From contig JBFICW010000002.1 of the NCBI GenBank assembly GCA_041581635.1, positions 1 through 64,000 of the forward strand: a stretch of 64,000 bases of DNA, written 5' to 3'. Shown in pieces: positions 44,096 through 52,522 of this stretch. The number at the start of each line of letters is the position of its first letter. The first letter of the stretch is position 1. The DNA is from Porticoccus sp041581635. GTDB lineage: Bacteria > Pseudomonadota > Gammaproteobacteria > Pseudomonadales > Porticoccaceae. A model generated the notes under the pieces. It did no database searches. It was given only the letters and a program-made list of their open reading frames with translations, and was not told where the DNA came from. The translations under genes and the position numbers were made by a program.

Positions 44096-44132
44096 AACAA
44101 TAAAAAGGCCCCGAAGGGGCCTTTTTATTGTT
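44096..44132. terminator. Bidirectional terminator between crp and trpC
   Basis: A perfect 17-bp stem (AACAATAAAAAGGCCCC with GGGGCCTTTTTATTGTT) closes on a GAA loop. T-runs occur at both ends when read on each strand, so it can end both crp (plus) and trpEGDC (minus). Confidence 0.95.
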
Positions 44133-44139
44133 AGCGGTA

Positions 44140-44946
44140 TCAATTAAACATTTCTATGAGCTTCCGTCCTGGCTCATCAGCACGCATAAATGTCTCACCC
44201 ACCAGAAACGTGTTTACGTTGTGGCCGCGCATCGCTGCTACATCATCGATGGTGAGAATGCCACTTTCAGTGACCACAATACGGTCATCCGGGATTTTAT
44301 CCAGCAGGCCAAATGTCGTGTCGAGAGTGGTATTAAATGTATGTAGATCTCTATTATTGATACCGATCATTCGATTCTCTATCAGCAATGCCCGATCCAG
44401 CTCAGCCTCATTATGCACCTCAATCAGCACGTCGATACCCAAACCCACCGCGATACTGTGCAACTCTTCCATCTGGCTTTGGCTCAATGCTGCAACGATC
44501 AACAAAATACAATCCGCACCCAAGACATAGGATTCGTACACCTGATAGGGGTCGAAAACAAAATCCTTTCGCAGAACAGGCAGGCGGGTCGCCTCTCTCG
44601 CCATTCTCAAGTATTCATCATCGCCCTGAAAAAAATCTCGCTCGGTAAGCACCGACAAACAAGCTGCACCGCCCTTTTCATAACTTCTGGCAATGCTCAC
44701 GGGATCAAAGTCTTCTCGAATCACGCCCTTGCTTGGCGAGGCTTTTTTTACTTCGGCAATGACCGCGGCCAAACCTTGGTCTACCTTGGCAATCAGGGCA
44801 TCGGTAAAACCGCGAATATCCCTATCTTTCTGACAATCACGCTGTAATTGCGCCAATGAGACCAGGGCTCTGCGTTCGGCCACATCCTCGGCTTTGCGTG
44901 CCAAAATTTTCTTTAAAACAGTTGGGGTATTTAATGCTGTATTCAT
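44140..44946 (-). CDS. trpC: Indole-3-glycerol-phosphate synthase
   Basis: TrpC closes the indole ring of tryptophan. The 268-residue TIM barrel carries VIAEVKKASPSKGVIRED (catalytic lysine and phosphate contacts), VLRKDFVFDPYQVYES, IGINNRDLHTFNTTLD and VVTESGILT. It is a stand-alone TrpC without a fused TrpF. ATG 44946 gives the usual MNTxxNTPTVLKKILARK start; an in-frame TTG at 44988 would overlap trpD. It is the last gene of the trpEGDC run and ends at the terminator shared with crp. Confidence 0.96.
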   Translation of the reverse strand: MNTALNTPTVLKKILARKAEDVAERRALVSLAQLQRDCQKDRDIRGFTDALIAKVDQGLAAVIAEVKKASPSKGVIREDFDPVSIARSYEKGGAACLSVLTERDFFQGDDEYLRMAREATRLPVLRKDFVFDPYQVYESYVLGADCILLIVAALSQSQMEELHSIAVGLGIDVLIEVHNEAELDRALLIENRMIGINNRDLHTFNTTLDTTFGLLDKIPDDRIVVTESGILTIDDVAAMRGHNVNTFLVGETFMRADEPGRKLIEMFN

Positions 44947-44975
44947 AAGTTTTTTAGTTTCTTTCAAACGTCCAT

Positions 44976-45995
44976 TTATTTTAAACAATGAGTAAAGGCC
45001 GCCAGATCTGTCATCTTCGCTTTTGCCAAACCACTACCTATAGCATCCTGGGCCAAACTGACCCCCTCGGCCAAATCGTCCGCCACGCCGGCTGCATAAA
45101 GTGCCGCGCCGGCATTGAGCGCCACCATATCAGAAGCAGAACCAACACCTTTAGAAAGCGCCTGTTTGATCATATCCAGACTCTCTTGTGCATCTGCAAC
45201 CTTCAAATCATCGAGATGACCCCGGGAGATGCCAAAATCCTCCGGCACCACCGAGTATTCAGTGATACCGCCATCTTTTAGCTCCGCCACCCAGGTTTCA
45301 GCAGCAATACTGATTTCATCCAGGCCATCGGCTGAATGCACCACCAAGACATGCTCACCACCCAACTGTTTCATCACTTCCGCCACCGGGCGAAGCCACT
45401 GTCGATCAAAGACGCCAAGCAGCATATTGGGCACTCCGGCAGGGTTGGTTAATGGCCCAAGCAAATTAAACAGCGTGCGAACCCCCAATTCTTTTCGAGG
45501 GCCAATGGCATGCCTCATGGCGCTGTGGTGGTTGACGGCAAACATAAAGCCAACACCGACCTCTTCGACACAAAGCGCCACCTGCTCTGGGGTTAAATCC
45601 AGTTTGACGCCCGCACACTCCAGCAAATCGGCACTGCCACTCTTGCTGCTAACCGAACGGTTGCCGTGCTTGGCCACACTGGCACCCGCAGCCGCGGCCA
45701 CAAAGGTGCTGGCGGTGGAGACGTTGAAAATACCGGCACTGTCCCCCCCGGTACCGACGATGTCCACGAGGTGATCACCGCTTACCGCCACCGGCGTAGC
45801 CAACTCCCGCATCACCTGTGCAGCACCGGTAATTTCTGCCACGCTCTCACCTTTCATACGAAGGGCTACGAGAAAAGCGCCTATTTGAGCATCTGTGGCA
45901 TTGCCAGTCATGATTTGCGTCATCACGTCACGCATCTCATTCGTATCAAGATTTTGGTTATCCAGAAATCTGGCTATTGCCTGTTGAATATCCAT
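44976..45995 (-). CDS. trpD: Anthranilate phosphoribosyltransferase
   Basis: TrpD transfers phosphoribose from PRPP to anthranilate. The 339-residue protein shows the PRPP loop VDIVGTGGDSAGIFNVSTA (about 76-94), the KHGNRSVSSKSGSADLLE segment (anthranilate and magnesium contacts) and RTLFNLLGPLTNPAGV. It lies 9 bases downstream of trpG. Length and motifs are normal. Confidence 0.97.
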   Translation of the reverse strand: MDIQQAIARFLDNQNLDTNEMRDVMTQIMTGNATDAQIGAFLVALRMKGESVAEITGAAQVMRELATPVAVSGDHLVDIVGTGGDSAGIFNVSTASTFVAAAAGASVAKHGNRSVSSKSGSADLLECAGVKLDLTPEQVALCVEEVGVGFMFAVNHHSAMRHAIGPRKELGVRTLFNLLGPLTNPAGVPNMLLGVFDRQWLRPVAEVMKQLGGEHVLVVHSADGLDEISIAAETWVAELKDGGITEYSVVPEDFGISRGHLDDLKVADAQESLDMIKQALSKGVGSASDMVALNAGAALYAAGVADDLAEGVSLAQDAIGSGLAKAKMTDLAAFTHCLK

Positions 45996-46004
45996 GATTC
46001 GCCT

Positions 46005-46583
46005 TTAGCTCTTCAAAAAATTTTCGAGCATATCGTGCCCGTTTTCTGTGAGAATTGATTCCGGGTGAAACTGAACACCTTCCACCGCTAGCTCGCGATG
46101 GCGAAAACCCATAATTTCATCCATTTCACCTGCTTCGGTCTGAGTCCAGGCCGTGACCTCCAAACAACCAGGAAGGCTGTCGCGCTCAACCACCAAGGAA
46201 TGATAACGAGTGGCATCAAACGGATTGGGCAAACCCTGAAAAACGCCGGTGTTATTGTGATAAATAGGAGAGATCTTGCCGTGCATCACCTCTCTGGCTC
46301 TCACCACCTTGCCACCAAAGGCCTGTCCAATACTCTGATGCCCCAGACAAATACCCAGAATGGGAATCTGCCCCGCAAAACGTTCGATGGTTGCCACAGA
46401 AATACCGGCCTCATTGGGTGTACATGGCCCGGGGGAAATCACAATTTTTTCTGGAGCCAATGCGGCTATTTCATCCAGCGTGATCTCATCGTTGCGAACA
46501 ACTTTTACATCAGCCTTCAGCTCTCCGAGGTACTGAACCACGTTGTAGGTAAACGAATCGTAGTTATCGATCATTAATATCAT
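46005..46583 (-). CDS. trpG: Anthranilate synthase component II (glutamine amidotransferase)
   Basis: TrpG hydrolyses glutamine to give ammonia to TrpE. The 192-residue class I amidotransferase has MILMIDNYDSFTYNVVQYLG, the catalytic cysteine in ILGICLGHQSIGQAFGG (about 80), and the His-Glu pair in VQFHPESILTENG. ATG 46583 has GAGGAG ten bases upstream; a TTG at 46601 would start inside trpE without need. Some relatives double as PabA for folate synthesis; the trp context favours TrpG. Confidence 0.96.
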   Translation of the reverse strand: MILMIDNYDSFTYNVVQYLGELKADVKVVRNDEITLDEIAALAPEKIVISPGPCTPNEAGISVATIERFAGQIPILGICLGHQSIGQAFGGKVVRAREVMHGKISPIYHNNTGVFQGLPNPFDATRYHSLVVERDSLPGCLEVTAWTQTEAGEMDEIMGFRHRELAVEGVQFHPESILTENGHDMLENFLKS

Positions 46584-46597
46584 GGTGCCAGGACTCC

Positions 46598-48064
46598 TCA
46601 AACCACCAGGTCAGCAGCGCGGAAAATGGCACGCGCCTTGTTCATGGTTTCTTTCCACTCCAACTCGGGCACAGAATCTGCGACGATCCCTGCACCTGCC
46701 TGCACATAAAGCTTGCCGTTTTTAATCACTGCCGTGCGAATGGCAATCGCCGTATCCATATTGCCATTCCAGGCGATATAGCCCACCGCACCACCATAAA
46801 CACCTCGCTTTACCGGCTCCAACTCATCAATAATTTCCATGGCCCTAATTTTAGGGGCTCCACTCAGTGTGCCCGCGGGCAGCGTAGCTCGCAGAACATC
46901 GATAGCACTGGTGCCTGGCTCCACCTGCCCAGTGACATTGGAGGTGATGTGCATCACGTGAGAGTAACGCTCAACTACCATTTGTTCCGTCACTTTGACC
47001 GTTCCAATTTGTGACACCCTGCCAGCATCGTTACGACCCAAATCAATCAGCATCAAGTGCTCTGCAATTTCTTTCGGGTCGCTCATCATATCGTCTTCGA
47101 GGGCTTTATCTTCCTCGGGGGTGTGGCCACGGCGACGTGTTCCGGCAATCGGGCGAACCGTGACTTCGCCATCTTCTAGGCGCGCCAGAATTTCCGGTGA
47201 AGAGCCCGCAATATGAAAATCATCCAGATCGAGGAAGTACATATAGGGCGATGGGTTGAGACAACGCAACGCCCGGTACAGGTTCAACGGCTCGGTATCA
47301 AAGTCCATGGACATGCGCTGAGATGGCACCACTTGCATCACATCGCCCGCCAAGACGTAATCTTTTACCTTATTGACCGCCGCCTTAAAGTTCTCTTCTC
47401 CAAAGCTGGATACAAAGGCTGATTCATCCAGGCCGCCACCTTCTAGGTTAACCGGGGGAAGCTCCGGTAACGAACGCTTCAATTTGGCCTCAAGCTCATC
47501 CAACCGATGCTGAGCTTTGCTCCAGGCATCCGGCTCAGCAGCATCTTCATGCACCACGAATATCAACTTACCCAACAAATTATCAAAGATAATGACCTCG
47601 TCAGAGGCCATTAATAAAATATCGGGATTACCTAAATCATCATTGGGCACAGAAGCTTTTAATCTTGGCTCCACATAACGCACCGTATCGTAGCCAAAAT
47701 AACCCACCAGGCCACCCGTGAAACGAGGTAACTGCGGAAGCTCTGGCATATTGAACTCGGCATGAAAGTCTTCGACGTCCTTCAGGGGATCATCCGTGGT
47801 GCGAGACACAATGGCCTCGCCATTTCGCTCAATAAGCAGCTGATCGCCGTAAACCTTGAGAATGGTACTTGAAGGCAAACCGATCAGGGAGTAGCGCCCC
47901 CATTTTTCACCACCGTGCACAGACTCAAATAAATAGGAATAGGGCCCGCGGGCCAATTTCAAGTAACAGGACAACGGCGTTTCGAGGTCTGCCAACACCT
48001 CACGGACAACTGGAATTCGGTTGTAGTTCTGCTCAGCCAATTCGGCAAATTGTTCAGGGGTCAT
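46598..48064 (-). CDS. trpE: Anthranilate synthase component I
   Basis: TrpE makes anthranilate from chorismate and is the feedback-controlled entry to the pathway. The 488 residues include the tryptophan-binding region (SYLFESVHGGEKWGRYSLIG, where the usual LLES is LFES), AGSSPEILARLEDGEVTVRP, GTRRRGHTPEEDKALE, IDLGRNDAGRVSQIG and YGGAVGYIAWNGNMDTAIAI. ATG 48064 is preceded by AAGGGA at six bases. It lies downstream of a probable leader peptide and attenuator, and is closely followed by trpG. Confidence 0.97.
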   Translation of the reverse strand: MTPEQFAELAEQNYNRIPVVREVLADLETPLSCYLKLARGPYSYLFESVHGGEKWGRYSLIGLPSSTILKVYGDQLLIERNGEAIVSRTTDDPLKDVEDFHAEFNMPELPQLPRFTGGLVGYFGYDTVRYVEPRLKASVPNDDLGNPDILLMASDEVIIFDNLLGKLIFVVHEDAAEPDAWSKAQHRLDELEAKLKRSLPELPPVNLEGGGLDESAFVSSFGEENFKAAVNKVKDYVLAGDVMQVVPSQRMSMDFDTEPLNLYRALRCLNPSPYMYFLDLDDFHIAGSSPEILARLEDGEVTVRPIAGTRRRGHTPEEDKALEDDMMSDPKEIAEHLMLIDLGRNDAGRVSQIGTVKVTEQMVVERYSHVMHITSNVTGQVEPGTSAIDVLRATLPAGTLSGAPKIRAMEIIDELEPVKRGVYGGAVGYIAWNGNMDTAIAIRTAVIKNGKLYVQAGAGIVADSVPELEWKETMNKARAIFRAADLVV

Positions 48065-48106
48065 GGTTATTCCCTTGCGCATACCAGCGCAGAATGATCA
48101 GACAAT

Positions 48107-48161
48107 AAATAGAAAAGGGGGGTGCACATTGCGAGCGGCCAAATTAAGGCGCACGCACACC
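48107..48161 (-). terminator. Probable trp attenuator
   Basis: On the minus strand GGTGTGCGTGCGCC (48161-48148) pairs imperfectly with GGCCGCTCGCA...CACC (48140-48121) around a TTAATTT loop. A C-run and TTTTCTATTT follow at 48116-48107, a weak U-tract. The left arm (TGCGCC) can instead pair with GGCGTA inside the leader-peptide region, an antiterminator-like alternative. The stem has a bulge, so folding should be computed. Confidence 0.5.
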
Positions 48162-48165
48162 AAGG

Positions 48166-48231
48166 TCACTGGCTACGCCATCGCCAGCCCTGTTGGGCAG
48201 AGTAAAGATGTTGGCACTTAGTGAAAATCAC
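48166..48231 (-). CDS. trpL: Putative tryptophan leader peptide TrpL
   Basis: A 21-codon frame starts at GTG 48231, with GGAG six bases upstream. It encodes a peptide ending QQGWRWRSQ with tryptophan codons at positions 16 and 18. It ends 4-5 bases before the attenuator-like stem and about 100 bases before trpE. The tryptophan codons lie within a CTGGC/GCCAG hairpin, as expected of a pause or 1:2 structure. Two Trp codons in 21, in this position, fit a trp attenuation leader; the GTG start is unusual. Not confirmed by homology. Confidence 0.55.
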   Translation of the reverse strand: MIFTKCQHLYSAQQGWRWRSQ

Positions 48232-48286
48232 GGGTGTCTCCAAAACTTGAGGAGGCATTCTAATTCATTCATTCAAAACAGGAAAG

Positions 48287-48958
48287 TCAGGCAACCTGAC
48301 TTAACTCTTTGCGCATTGCATCAATCGCTTGAGAGTAGTTCTCTGCGCCGTAAATAGCGGAACCCGCCACAAAGGTGTCGGCCCCCGCCTCGGCAATATC
48401 ACGAATATTGTTAATCGTCACACCACCATCAATTTCAAGACGGATATCAAGACCACTATCGTCGATGAGCGCCCGCGCCTCACGCAGCTTTTCCAGTGTC
48501 GATGGAATAAACTTCTGGCCACCAAAGCCCGGATTGACCGACATCAGCAAAATCATATCCACCTTGTCGAGCACATATTTTACCGGCTCCAAGCCAACCG
48601 CAGGGTTTAGCACCAAGCCGCTTTTACAGCCCGCATCGCGAATCAACTGCAAGGAGCGATCCACATGCCGCGAAGCTTCGGGATGAAACGTGATCCAACT
48701 TGCACCTGCTGCGGCAAAATCACCAATCAACTGGTCCACCGGATCTACCATCAGGTGCACATCAATAGGTGCGGAAATACCATAATTACGCAAAGCCGTG
48801 CAAACCATTGGGCCAATTGTCAGATTAGGCACGTAGTGATTATCCATCACATCAAAATGCACGACATCGGCACCTGCATTGAGAACCGCATCGACCTCTT
48901 CCCCCAAACGGGCGAAGTCTGCGGAGAGAATCGAAGGTGCTATCAGGTAATCAGCCAT
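48287..48958 (-). CDS. rpe: Ribulose-phosphate 3-epimerase
   Basis: Rpe interconverts ribulose 5-phosphate and xylulose 5-phosphate. The 223-residue TIM barrel has LIAPSILSADFARLGEEVDA, HFDVMDNHYVPNLTIGP (metal and catalytic aspartate), HLMVDPVDQLI, MSVNPGFGGQKFIP and LEIDGGVTINNI. ATG 48958 yields the normal length; an ATG four codons earlier (48970) is an alternative. In Pseudomonas gph lies between rpe and trpE; here rpe is followed directly by the leader region. Confidence 0.97.
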   Translation of the reverse strand: MADYLIAPSILSADFARLGEEVDAVLNAGADVVHFDVMDNHYVPNLTIGPMVCTALRNYGISAPIDVHLMVDPVDQLIGDFAAAGASWITFHPEASRHVDRSLQLIRDAGCKSGLVLNPAVGLEPVKYVLDKVDMILLMSVNPGFGGQKFIPSTLEKLREARALIDDSGLDIRLEIDGGVTINNIRDIAEAGADTFVAGSAIYGAENYSQAIDAMRKELSQVA

Positions 48959-49036
48959 AGGGCTTCCCATACTCCAGTCAATTTCGGCGTACTATGCCGG
49001 AGAACGTAGCCTGCTGCAATCCGCCCACTACAGCCC

Positions 49037-49492
49037 CTAGCGACGCGCTTGGTCATACATGTGCTGAAAGCGATCGGCACTAAAGCCACTCATCCGTTTT
49101 TTCCCCACCAGAATAATGGGCACACCACGGCCATTGAGTTTGGCAAAATCCTGCCGACCCTTGCGGGATGTTTCAATATCGTATTCTTTGAAGGCAATGC
49201 CTTTCTGCTGAAAGTAACGGCGAGCTTTTTTACAGACACCACACCAAACAGCGCTATACATTACCACCCGCTTACGCTCGCGCGCCTCAAGAAAGTCACT
49301 GTCCAGAATAGTCGGTGTGGTGATCGTATTGACTCGCACCTCCACCTGTTCAGCGGGACCCCGGTCAGGTTTTTGATCGCCGAAATGCACCTTTCCGTGT
49401 TCATCGACCCACTTATAAATTTCGCCATGGGCAGCTGGAGCCAGCATTCCTATGCTTATCACGACCGTTATCCATAACCTATATAGAGCCAT
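49037..49492 (-). CDS. DUF4124 and glutaredoxin-domain periplasmic protein
   Basis: The 151-residue protein has a signal peptide (1-23, ending PAAHG), a DUF4124 segment (EIYKWVDEHGKVHFGDQKPD) and a C-terminal glutaredoxin-like domain. That domain has the redox motif WCGVCKKARRYFQQ (about 83-96) and the cis-proline loop RGVPIILVGKKRMSGFS. A periplasmic thiol-disulfide role is likely; the partner is unknown. It is divergent from purU, whose start lies 133 bases away. Confidence 0.88.
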   Translation of the reverse strand: MALYRLWITVVISIGMLAPAAHGEIYKWVDEHGKVHFGDQKPDRGPAEQVEVRVNTITTPTILDSDFLEARERKRVVMYSAVWCGVCKKARRYFQQKGIAFKEYDIETSRKGRQDFAKLNGRGVPIILVGKKRMSGFSADRFQHMYDQARR

Positions 49493-49625
49493 AATCTGCC
49501 TATCTCTTCCCGATATCAGTTTAGGCTTGGAGTATACAGAAAACAGGGCTCATAAAATTAGTGCCTCTTTTAATGAAATCCAACCCCAAATATGCGACAG
49601 TTTCTTCCTCAAAGTAGAAGTATCA

Positions 49626-50489
49626 ATGCCCATGAGCACACATAGTTACCGCCTGATTATTTCCTGCCCAGATCGTGTTGGCCTGGTTGCAGCTGTTAGT
49701 TCATTTCTTGCCTCAGAGGGTGGCCTGCTTACAGAGGCTAACTACTATCGCGATCCGGAATCAAACTGGTTTTTTATGCGCCAGGTGATTGACGCTGACT
49801 CTCTGCCCTACGGCCCGGAAGAACTCAAACAACGCTTTTCTCCACTGGCCAAGTCATTTGATATGGAATGGCGATTAGCGGACACCAATGTGCCTAAACG
49901 GGTGGTGCTGATGGCCAGCAAGCAGGCCCACTGCCTGTCTGATTTGCTCTACCGCTGGCGCAGCGATGAAATGGCTTTTGATATTCCCTGTGTGATATCC
50001 AACCACGATGATCTTCGCAGCTATGTCGAATGGCACAAGATTGACTATCATCACACACCGGTGGACACCACAAACAAAGCTGAACACTTCGCCAAGGTGG
50101 AGCAACTGATTGACGACAGCAACGCCGACATCATCGTCCTCGCCCGTTATATGCAGATACTGCCGCCCGCGTTGTGCGAAAAATACCCAGGAAAAATTAT
50201 TAATATTCACCACAGCTTCCTACCTGCGTTTGTCGGCGCTCGCCCCTACCACCAGGCGGCAGAACGCGGCGTTAAGCTGATTGGCGCTACCTGCCACTAT
50301 GTCACCAGCGACCTGGATGCCGGCCCCATTATTGAGCAGGATGTGGTGCGAATCAGCCACCACGACAGCATTCCCGACCTCGTGCGCAAAGGGAAAGATG
50401 TGGAGAAAACTGTTCTGGCCAGAGGCCTGCGCAACCATCTGGAAGATCGCGTCCTGCTACACGGCAACAAAACCATTGTTTTTGAATAA
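49626..50489 (+). CDS. purU: Formyltetrahydrofolate deformylase
   Basis: PurU hydrolyses 10-formyl-tetrahydrofolate to formate and tetrahydrofolate, balancing one-carbon pools. The 287 residues comprise an N-terminal ACT domain (SYRLIISCPDRVGLVAAVSS, about 5-85) and a formyltransferase-like domain with VLMASKQAHCLSDLLYRW, the catalytic region INIHHSFLPAFVGARPYHQA, and GATCHYVTSDLDAGPIIEQD. The frame is open 174 bases upstream, but that part crosses the divergent gene's start; ATG 49626 (or 49632) gives the family length. Confidence 0.95.
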   Translation: MPMSTHSYRLIISCPDRVGLVAAVSSFLASEGGLLTEANYYRDPESNWFFMRQVIDADSLPYGPEELKQRFSPLAKSFDMEWRLADTNVPKRVVLMASKQAHCLSDLLYRWRSDEMAFDIPCVISNHDDLRSYVEWHKIDYHHTPVDTTNKAEHFAKVEQLIDDSNADIIVLARYMQILPPALCEKYPGKIINIHHSFLPAFVGARPYHQAAERGVKLIGATCHYVTSDLDAGPIIEQDVVRISHHDSIPDLVRKGKDVEKTVLARGLRNHLEDRVLLHGNKTIVFE

Positions 50490-50508
50490 TGGCACACGCG
50501 AAATCTGC

Positions 50509-51114
50509 TCACCCGCGATCCGTCTTTTTGCCATTAATCATGGCCTTCACTAGGTTTTCCCGGTGCAGCCGGCTGGACACCAATACGCCAGCCACATGAA
50601 CCAGCACTAAAAACAACGTGAAATTAGCCGCCACTTCATGGACTTCTTCCCAGAACTCCTCGGCATCACTTTCGTGTCTCTCGTGATCGTCCATAGAATC
50701 TGCTGGGGTAACGACCACAGACTCAGAACTGGCCAAAGGTCCGTATCCCTCTGCCCCATAGACCTCAAGGCCCGTATAACCGGTTATCAACAAACTGACT
50801 AACAACATCAATACCATCCAGCCCCCTGCCGGATTATGGCCAAGATAGTGCTTGGGCTTCCTCGCTAGCAAACTGTGTAGATAATCCTTTACCTCCCCGG
50901 GCCCATAGATAAAGTCCTTGAACCGGGCATGGGTACTTCCGATATAGCCCCACAAAATACGCAACGCAATCAAACCAATTACGATATAACCCGCATAAAC
51001 ATGCACGGCACCCTCATCTTCACCAGAGATGTAGGCGGTGATAAATGCAACCACCAAAGACCAGTGAAACAACCGAACAATGATATCCCACACTTTGACC
51101 TGCTTATCTTTCAT
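50509..51114 (-). CDS. Cytochrome b561 family membrane protein
   Basis: This 201-residue diheme membrane cytochrome b has four spans and conserved histidines in VRLFHWSLVVAF, GAVHVYAGYIVIGLIALRIL, and VLVHVAGVLVSSRLHREN. The tail loop between spans 3 and 4 is acidic (SMDDHERHESDAEEFWEEVH). It resembles the Ni/Fe-hydrogenase b-type cytochrome group and could accept electrons from a cytochrome c or quinone pool. A membrane-bound LuxR-type regulator is divergently transcribed, with an inverted repeat between the two genes. Confidence 0.9.
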   Translation of the reverse strand: MKDKQVKVWDIIVRLFHWSLVVAFITAYISGEDEGAVHVYAGYIVIGLIALRILWGYIGSTHARFKDFIYGPGEVKDYLHSLLARKPKHYLGHNPAGGWMVLMLLVSLLITGYTGLEVYGAEGYGPLASSESVVVTPADSMDDHERHESDAEEFWEEVHEVAANFTLFLVLVHVAGVLVSSRLHRENLVKAMINGKKTDRG

Positions 51115-51177
51115 GGGTATAGACTCCTTTAACTACGCCAGATACTGGTAGTATGTAGAACACCACCCAATTGACCA

Positions 51178-51211
51178 TCGAACATATGTCCCATAGCGGG
51201 CATTTGTTCGA
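51178..51211. promoter_or_regulatory. Inverted repeat, likely operator of the membrane LuxR gene
   Basis: TCGAACA (51178-51184) and TGTTCGA (51205-51211) are perfect inverted arms. The inner ATGTCCC...GGGCAT extends the dyad with one offset base. A -10-like TATTAT lies at 51219-51224, so the dyad centre is about 37 bases before the expected start of the LuxR-type gene's transcript. It is equally placed to repress or activate the divergent cytochrome b561 gene. Confidence 0.5.
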
Positions 51212-51238
51212 CTCTAGCTATTATCAGAGAGCTCTCAA

Positions 51239-51742
51239 ATGGTTCGAACCAAAGAACTTCTTTTTATCGCGATCCTGTTAATTATTGTCGTCGCCAACCT
51301 GGCGGACCTTATTTACGACACCATGATGGATGCCGCTATCTGGCACCTTCTGGAAGAGGGCGTTGTCATCACGCTATCCATTGGTGCGATCATCTATCTG
51401 ATCATTAAGGTCAAAAATCAACACAACCATCTAATGGGCCTAAAGTCAGAACTGGATGAAAGCCAATTAACGTTGGAGAGACTTGGGCGGCAAATGAAGG
51501 CGGCTCGAAGCCAGTACAGCAAAGTGATTCAAGAGCAGTTCGAGGGCTGGAAACTGAGCGACAGCGAGCAGGAAATTGCAATTTTTCTGTTGAAGGGCTT
51601 GAGCTTTAAAGAAATTGCCGCATTAAGACATACAAGGGAGAAAACTGTTCGGCAACAAGCCTCCGTTATCTACACCAAGGCCGGCGTCACCGGACGCCAT
51701 GACTTTGCCGCGTGGTTTTTTGAAGATTTTCTTCAGAAATAA
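51239..51742 (+). CDS. Membrane-anchored LuxR-type transcriptional regulator
   Basis: The 167-residue protein starts with two hydrophobic spans (about 8-26 and 40-58). A short coiled-coil linker follows (about 65-95, SELDESQLTLERLGRQMK) and a GerE/LuxR helix-turn-helix (about 105-160, LSDSEQEIAIFLLKGLSFKE then EKTVRQQASVIYTKAGVTGR). It lacks a receiver or acyl-homoserine-lactone domain, so it probably senses something at the membrane. Related small membrane LuxR proteins lie next to cytochrome b561 genes. ATG 51239 is supported by AGAGAGC just upstream. Confidence 0.9.
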   Translation: MVRTKELLFIAILLIIVVANLADLIYDTMMDAAIWHLLEEGVVITLSIGAIIYLIIKVKNQHNHLMGLKSELDESQLTLERLGRQMKAARSQYSKVIQEQFEGWKLSDSEQEIAIFLLKGLSFKEIAALRHTREKTVRQQASVIYTKAGVTGRHDFAAWFFEDFLQK

Positions 51743-51841
51743 GACAAAGATTGCGGTGATCAAGACAACGTTGCCGAGCGGCCTGTCTTTCACCCTATAG
51801 TCACCTCGATAGCGATAATACAGAGACAACCGCCCCAGAAC

Positions 51842-52291
51842 CTACCGATACCTGGCCCGGCCAGACTCCCAGAACTTCTGCATCTCGATATACATAAATG
51901 AGGCCGTCCAGGCAATCAGGATCAAGCCCGTAAGCGCCTCTAGCCCGGACAGAAAACGCACATGGCCGAAGGGCTCAATATCGCCAAACCCCAGAGAGGT
52001 ATAGTTGGCAAACGAGAAATAACTGCAATCGAGCAACGAGCCATCAAAGTTGCCACCCAGTTCACTTCCCTTGTCCCATTTCAGTATCAGGTAGTAACCC
52101 ACGGCAAAAATCCACACCTCAACCACGTGGGCAAAAAAAGCGCCGGCGACGCCTACCAAAACCCGAAAGCGGGGTGGAATTTTTAATAAAGGCAAAAGTA
52201 ACCCAAGACGATAAAGTACCTCGTAGTGCACCAACACAGCAATGCAGATAACAACGCCATTGAAAACAAACACTGCGGCCAATCCGTCCAA
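51842..52291 (-). CDS. Two-pore-type potassium-channel-like membrane protein
   Basis: The 149-residue protein has three to four membrane spans and an ion-channel pore loop in SYFSFANYTSLGFGDIEP (about 89-106). The selectivity filter reads TSLGFGD instead of the usual TxGYGD, so ion selectivity is uncertain. No cytoplasmic RCK/TrkA domain is attached. The reading frame opens with TTG 52291; GTG 52273 is a possible alternative. The gene is convergent with the LuxR-type gene. Confidence 0.82.
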   Translation of the reverse strand: MDGLAAVFVFNGVVICIAVLVHYEVLYRLGLLLPLLKIPPRFRVLVGVAGAFFAHVVEVWIFAVGYYLILKWDKGSELGGNFDGSLLDCSYFSFANYTSLGFGDIEPFGHVRFLSGLEALTGLILIAWTASFMYIEMQKFWESGRARYR

Positions 52292-52522
52292 AACGCTACC
52301 CCATCAACACCATTAATTATTTACAACCGTCACACCATTATTCTTAAAGCCAACTCGATGCGACTTTGCCAAATGTACCCTCTTTGAACACGATTTGCAT
52401 TACTGCCCGGTAAGCCCCCCCCCAAACAATAATGACTACGCCCCAACCACCACTGTTGTTGTTGCAATCCCATCCCATTGCCGTAACACTTTGCACACTT
52501 GTATCCATGGCCCTTACCCAAT

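Noticed and set aside
52415..52423. Run of nine C upstream of ubiD as a phase-variable tract
   Set aside because: It lies in a non-coding gap about 100 bases from the ubiD start and outside any promoter-like element, so there is no sign that length changes would matter.
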